A stretch of DNA of 18,280 bases, taken from assembly GCA_017628935.1 (NCBI GenBank), contig JAGBYC010000247.1:1-18280 (forward strand). Direction: 5' to 3'. Shown in pieces: positions 14,838-18,280 of the stretch. Numbering within the stretch: position 1 is the stretch's first letter; each line of letters opens with the position of its first letter. The position numbers and the translations under genes are program-made. Source of the stretch: Clostridia bacterium. GTDB taxonomy: Bacteria > Bacillota > Clostridia > Christensenellales > Borkfalkiaceae. A model generated the notes under the pieces. That model saw only the letters and a program-made list of their open reading frames with translations. It made no database searches and was not told the origin of the DNA.

Positions 14838-14895
14838 TTGCAAAAATTTTGTTTTTGTGCTAAAATATTAACAATTAGGCTACTTGTTTTATAAT
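14838..14895 (+). promoter_or_regulatory. One or two candidate promoters of the P-type ATPase gene
   Basis: TTGCAA (14838-14843), 17 nt, TAAAAT (14861-14866), and a downstream alternative TTAACA (14868-14873), 16 nt, TATAAT (14890-14895). Both lie in very AT-rich DNA before the ribosome binding site (AGGAG near 14911), so which one is used is uncertain. The rest of the 399-bp gap from 14525 holds tRNA-Leu, its terminator and its promoter. Confidence 0.5.
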
Positions 14896-14923
14896 TATTA
14901 TAAATTATTTAGGAGTTTTATTT

Positions 14924-17452
14924 ATGAACGCATTTAACCTTGATACAACCACGGTGTTAAACGAACTTAACGTTAACGCTACAAACGGTTTATCTAACGA
15001 ACAAGTTTTAGAACTTAAAGAAAAGTACGGTGAAAACAAACTTCAAGAAAAAAAGAAGAAAAGTATCGTTGCTAAATTCTTTGAACAGTTTAAAGACGTA
15101 ATGATTATTATTTTGTTAATAGCGGCAGCCGTTTCGTTTGCTATTGCTATTTACGAAAAAAATCCTGGCGAATTATTTGAACCTGCGCTTATTTTACTTA
15201 TCGTAGTATTAAACGCATTAATGGGCGTTATACAAGAAAATAAGGCAGAAAAGGCGCTTGACGCTTTAAAAAATATGTCTGCGCCACACGCCCGTGTAAT
15301 TCGTGACGGCGTTGAAAAATTCATTAGTGCAAGTGAACTTGTTCCAGGTGATATTATATTACTTGAAGCAGGCGATTTCGTTCCTGCAGACGCAAGGCTT
15401 TTAAAAAGTTCTTCACTTAAAAGTGAAGAATCTGCTTTAACGGGCGAATCAGTTCCTACTGAAAAAGACGCTACCGTTATCGTTAAAGAAGACGCACCTT
15501 TAGGCGATAGAATAAATATGGTATACTCTGGCTGTTCAATTACTTACGGTAGTGCAACTGCAGTAGTAGTTAACACGGGTATGAATACTGAAATGGGTAA
15601 AATCGCAGGTCTTTTATCTGGCGAAGAAGAAAGCGAAACGCCACTTCAACAAAAACTTGCAACGCTTGGTAAATACTTAGGTATCGTAGCGCTTTTAGCG
15701 TGTGGCGTTGTATTCGTTATCGGCTTAATTGAAGAAATGGATTTCCTTGAAATATTTATGACTTCGGTTTCGTTAGCCGTATCTGCAATACCTGAAGGTT
15801 TACCAGCAATAGTAACTATCGTATTATCAATAGGCGTACAACGTATGGTTAAAAAGAACGCTATTATTCGTCGTTTACCAGCCGTTGAAACGTTAGGTAG
15901 CGCGTCGGTTATTTGTTCAGATAAAACTGGTACGCTTACTCTTAACCAAATGACTTTAACTAAAGCGTTTGTTGACGGGGAAGGCGAAATTGAAAATATT
16001 TCTACAAACAATAGTGAAAAGGTTAAACTTTTACTTAACTACGCTACGCTTTGTTCAGACGGTTCTATCGTTGTTGACGGCGAAAAGGTAACTCACCTTG
16101 GTGACCCTACCGAAACTGCTATCGTTTACGCATCGTATAAAAACGGCTTTACTAAAGACGCTCTTAACCAAAAATATCCACGTTTAGCGTCTATTCCGTT
16201 TGATAGCGACCGTAAACTTATGTCAACCGTTAACGAAATTGACGGCAAAAAAATAGTTATCGTTAAAGGCGCTGTTGACGTTATGGAAGCGCGTTCAATT
16301 AAAGGCGACTATGAAGTTGCTAAGAAAATGAACGAAGTTATGACGTCTGACGCGTTACGCGTGCTTGCAGTTGGTTATAAAGAAATTGACGAACTTCCTA
16401 GCGAACTTACAAGTGAAACTTTAGAAAACGGCTTAACTTTCTTAGGTTTAGTTGGTATGATTGACCCACCACGTCAAGAAGCAAAAGAAGCAGTTGCAGT
16501 TTGCCGTGAAGCAGGTATTAAACCTGTTATGATTACTGGCGACCACGTTATGACTGCTAAAGCAATTGCTAAAGAACTTGGTATTTACCTTGAAGGTGAT
16601 AAGGCTATCACGGGCGTTGAACTTGACGCTATGAGTGAAGACGAACTTGATAAAGAAGTTGAACACATTTCTGTTTACGCGCGTGTTTCACCTGAAAACA
16701 AAATTCGTATAGTAAAAGCATGGCAACGTAAAGGTCAAGTTGTTTCTATGACTGGTGACGGCGTTAACGACGCTCCTGCATTAAAAGCAGCCGATATCGG
16801 TTGTGCAATGGGTATAACTGGTACAGACGTTGCTAAGGGTGCTGCTGATATGACTTTAACTGACGATAACTTCGCTACTATCGTAGACGCTGTTAAAGAA
16901 GGTAGAGGCATTTACGCTAACATTAAAAAAGTAGTTGGTTTCTTACTTGGAACTAACGTTGGTGAAATTTTCACCGTGCTTTTTGCAATGATTATATTTA
17001 CAGTTCGTCCACTTGAATCAATGCAACTTCTTTGGATTAACTTAGTTACAGACAGTTTACCAGCAATCGCGCTTGGTATGGAAGCCGTTGAAGCAGGCGT
17101 AATGAAACAAAAGCCAAAACCAAAAACCGAAGGTTTATTTGCACACGGTATGGCAGCAAGAATTATTATTCAAGGTTTATTATTCGGCACGCTTTCTATC
17201 TTAGCATACTACTTAGGTACCGTTATGGGTGGGGAACACATTCACGGTCAAACTCTTGCTTTCTTCGTTCTTGCTTTCTGTCAAATTGTTCAAGCATACA
17301 ACATGCGTTCTGAACGTTCACTTTTTAAAATCGGTCCGTTCGGCAACAAAATGCTTAACTTAGCAGCAATTACAACTACCGTTTTAATGGCGTTTGTATT
17401 ATTCGTACCAGGCGTTCAAAACGCTTTCGGCTTAGTATATCTTCCATTTTAA
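14924..17452 (+). CDS. Ca2+-type P-type ATPase (P2), C-terminally truncated by an in-frame stop
   Basis: 842 residues. Domains in order: cation-ATPase N-domain (about 5-60); M1-M2 (about 58-110); actuator domain with TGES (173-176); M3-M4 with PEGLP (290-294); phosphorylation site DKTGTLT (Asp 333); nucleotide-binding domain; hinge TGDGVNDAPAL (Asp 612, Asp 616); M5-M6 with NLVTDSLPA; and the C-terminal helix bundle. The M4 Glu and M6 Asn/Asp pattern fits Ca2+ (or Mn2+) pumps of the PacL/YloB/SERCA-like group, exporting the ion from the cytoplasm at the cost of ATP. RBS is AGGAG before the ATG. The frame stops at TAA (17450-17452) after VYLPF, but the same frame continues for 30 sensible codons that would form the last helix (M10). 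The protein as written has nine helices instead of ten. A nonsense mutation or a sequence error is the simplest reading. Confidence 0.92.
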   Translation: MNAFNLDTTTVLNELNVNATNGLSNEQVLELKEKYGENKLQEKKKKSIVAKFFEQFKDVMIIILLIAAAVSFAIAIYEKNPGELFEPALILLIVVLNALMGVIQENKAEKALDALKNMSAPHARVIRDGVEKFISASELVPGDIILLEAGDFVPADARLLKSSSLKSEESALTGESVPTEKDATVIVKEDAPLGDRINMVYSGCSITYGSATAVVVNTGMNTEMGKIAGLLSGEEESETPLQQKLATLGKYLGIVALLACGVVFVIGLIEEMDFLEIFMTSVSLAVSAIPEGLPAIVTIVLSIGVQRMVKKNAIIRRLPAVETLGSASVICSDKTGTLTLNQMTLTKAFVDGEGEIENISTNNSEKVKLLLNYATLCSDGSIVVDGEKVTHLGDPTETAIVYASYKNGFTKDALNQKYPRLASIPFDSDRKLMSTVNEIDGKKIVIVKGAVDVMEARSIKGDYEVAKKMNEVMTSDALRVLAVGYKEIDELPSELTSETLENGLTFLGLVGMIDPPRQEAKEAVAVCREAGIKPVMITGDHVMTAKAIAKELGIYLEGDKAITGVELDAMSEDELDKEVEHISVYARVSPENKIRIVKAWQRKGQVVSMTGDGVNDAPALKAADIGCAMGITGTDVAKGAADMTLTDDNFATIVDAVKEGRGIYANIKKVVGFLLGTNVGEIFTVLFAMIIFTVRPLESMQLLWINLVTDSLPAIALGMEAVEAGVMKQKPKPKTEGLFAHGMAARIIIQGLLFGTLSILAYYLGTVMGGEHIHGQTLAFFVLAFCQIVQAYNMRSERSLFKIGPFGNKMLNLAAITTTVLMAFVLFVPGVQNAFGLVYLPF

Positions 17453-17545
17453 GCATACTTAGTAGGTATCGGTTTAGCGTTAGTTCCGTTAGTAGTAATG
17501 GAAGTTGCAAAACTTGTTGGTGTAATTAAACATAAAGAAGACTAA
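17453..17545 (+). pseudogene. Detached 3' end of the P-type ATPase (last membrane helix)
   Basis: In the same reading frame as the ATPase, directly after its TAA, 30 codons read AYLVGIGLALVPLVV, then MEVAKLVGVIKHKED, and end in a second TAA (17543-17545). The pattern L-x-L-x-P-L-V-V-x-E-x-x-K-L is that of the tenth helix of bacterial Ca2+ ATPases. The usual terminator follows 5 nt later. It has no start codon or ribosome binding site of its own at its beginning, so it is a remnant of one gene about 873 codons long. Confidence 0.8.
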
Positions 17546-17550
17546 ATATT

Positions 17551-17580
17551 AAACGCAGGTGCTTAGCATCTGCGTTTTTT
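17551..17580 (+). terminator. Terminator of the P-type ATPase gene
   Basis: AAACGCAGGTGC pairs with GCATCTGCGTTT (one G-T wobble) around TTA, followed by a run of T. It sits right after the second stop codon, where the full-length gene would end. Confidence 0.85.
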
Positions 17581-17606
17581 AATTTTACAAATTAAAACGA
17601 ATTTAA

Positions 17607-17635
17607 TTGACTTATACTAAAAAAAATAGTAAAAT
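17607..17635 (+). promoter_or_regulatory. Sigma-A promoter of the ACT-UPF0210 operon
   Basis: TTGACT (17607-17612), a 17-nt spacer and TAAAAT (17630-17635), about 31 nt before the ATG at 17667. Confidence 0.75.
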
Positions 17636-17666
17636 AATTACGTTATTTTAAATTTTGGAGGCTCTT

Positions 17667-17936
17667 ATGAAATGTATTCTTACCGTTATAGGTAAAGATA
17701 AGGCTGGTATTATTGCAAAAGTTAGTAGTTTATTAGCGTCACACAACGTTAATATTGAAGATATTTCGCAAACTATTATGCAAAACACTTTCACTATGAT
17801 TATGCTTGTTAACCTTGATGGTAGTGATATTCAACTTTTTGAACTTAAACAAAAATGTAAAGATTTAGGTGATGAAATCGGCGTAAATATCTTATTACAA
17901 CACGAAGGTATTTTCGACGCTATGCATAAGGTGTAA
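17667..17936 (+). CDS. ACT-domain protein (UPF0237 family)
   Basis: 89 residues, the standard length for this single-domain family. The sequence MKCILTVIGKDKAGIIAKVS followed by LLASHNVNIEDISQTIMQNTFTM is the classical ACT start (V-x-G-x-D-x-x-G-I-I, then N-V-N-I-x-D-I). ACT domains bind small ligands, usually amino acids, at a dimer interface. The fold is shared with the GcvR-type regulators, but this stand-alone form has no known DNA-binding part. The ATG at 17667 follows GGAGG by 5 nt; an in-frame TTG at 17655 overlaps that site and is rejected. The UPF0210 gene starts 1 nt after its stop, so the ACT protein probably acts as a partner or sensor subunit for that protein. Confidence 0.9.
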   Translation: MKCILTVIGKDKAGIIAKVSSLLASHNVNIEDISQTIMQNTFTMIMLVNLDGSDIQLFELKQKCKDLGDEIGVNILLQHEGIFDAMHKV

Positions 17937-17937
17937 T

Positions 17938-18280
17938 ATGATTAAAACTAGTGAAATTTTAGAAACCATAAATATGGTCGAAAAAGAACACTTTGATATC
18001 CGTACAATTACTTTAGGCTTATCGCTTTTTGGTTGCATTAAAGAAACTGCTGAAAAAACGGCTACTGCGTGTTACGATCTTATTTGCCGTAAAGGTGAAA
18101 ACATTGTAAAAACTGCAAACGAATTATCACTTGAATATGGCGTTCCTATCGTAAATAAACGTGTATCAATTACCCCTGCAAGTTTACTTACTGCTAACTT
18201 TAAAGGTCAAGAAATTGTGCTTGCTCGCGCCCTTGATAAAGCCGCTAAAGAAATAGGTGTAGACTTTTTAGGTGGTTATA
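17938..18280 (+). CDS. UPF0210/DUF711 (PFL family) protein, N-terminal part
   Basis: The first 114 codons are present and the gene continues past the right edge; family members have about 450 residues. The N-terminus matches the family closely: FDIRTITLGLSLFGCI, YGVPIVNKRVSITPASLL and ARALDKAAKEIGVDFLGGY. Structures of family members show a fold related to pyruvate formate-lyase and anaerobic ribonucleotide reductase, but no activity is established. It follows the ACT gene with a 1-nt gap and an AAGGTG ribosome binding site inside the ACT end. The pairing is conserved across many Firmicutes and archaea, which argues for a shared function. Confidence 0.92.
   Translation, partial: MIKTSEILETINMVEKEHFDIRTITLGLSLFGCIKETAEKTATACYDLICRKGENIVKTANELSLEYGVPIVNKRVSITPASLLTANFKGQEIVLARALDKAAKEIGVDFLGGY

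Noticed and set aside
15646..16011. 121-codon antisense open frame inside the ATPase gene
   Set aside because: It is a shadow of a strongly conserved P-type ATPase coding region on the other strand, with no ribosome binding site. The same reasoning removes the antisense frames at 2001, 3860, 11562, 12383 and 16448 and the alternate frame at 2437.
17450..17452. Genome-wide reassignment of TAA to a sense codon
   Set aside because: Other intact genes in the window, such as icd, sbcD and sbcC, end naturally at TAA just before terminators or the next start, so TAA works as a stop here.

Overview
The window looks like a chromosomal segment of an AT-rich, low-GC Gram-positive-type bacterium, most likely an uncultured member of Clostridia or a related Bacillota lineage. 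The grounds are the gene content (DegV, VanW, YwaF/TMEM164-like, DUF1292, and the ACT plus UPF0210 pair), strong Shine-Dalgarno sites of the AGGAG/GAGGG type, near-consensus sigma-A promoters almost always with a 17-bp spacer, and tRNA genes with encoded CCA. I cannot name a genus. There is no prophage, transposase, CRISPR array or large mobile element. This is mostly housekeeping and accessory-housekeeping DNA organised as many short transcription units.

Layout. Positions 1-1007 (minus) hold the start of an ArsB/SLC13-type permease, cut by the window edge. Divergent from it, 1203-3395 (plus) encodes a membrane protein with three predicted TM helices, two TrkA-N-like Rossmann regions and a C-terminal RyR-like domain, the least ordinary protein here. 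Next come a eukaryote-like NADP-isocitrate dehydrogenase (plus) and a convergent DegV lipid-binding protein (minus). A 587-bp gap (5641-6227) carries a symmetric array of small hairpins separated by a conserved ten-base spacer, then a tRNA-Arg(ACG) gene with its own promoter and terminator. A Crp/Fnr-type regulator, an exported VanW-family protein and a small membrane protein follow on the plus strand. A GNAT acetyltransferase and a YwaF-like membrane protein form a minus-strand operon. sbcD-sbcC form a tightly coupled plus-strand operon. A DUF1292 protein and tRNA-Leu(AAG) lie on the minus strand. The right end has a Ca2+-type P-type ATPase interrupted by an in-frame TAA just before its last membrane helix, then an ACT-domain protein and the start of its usual partner, a UPF0210/PFL-family protein.

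How the genes work together. SbcC and SbcD form the Mre11/Rad50-like nuclease complex. The GNAT and YwaF genes share a promoter and are 2 nt apart. The ACT and UPF0210 genes are 1 nt apart, a widely conserved pair. The other genes are single transcription units with visible promoters and, for many, terminators. I found no dedicated multi-gene defence or biosynthetic system.

The points most worth a second look are: the nonsense codon in the ATPase; the hairpin/spacer array at 5766-5930; the solitary TM-Rossmann-RyR protein; the near absence of GATC and CATG tetranucleotides; and a strong rule that pyrimidine-ending codons end in C when the next codon begins with G and in T when it begins with A.
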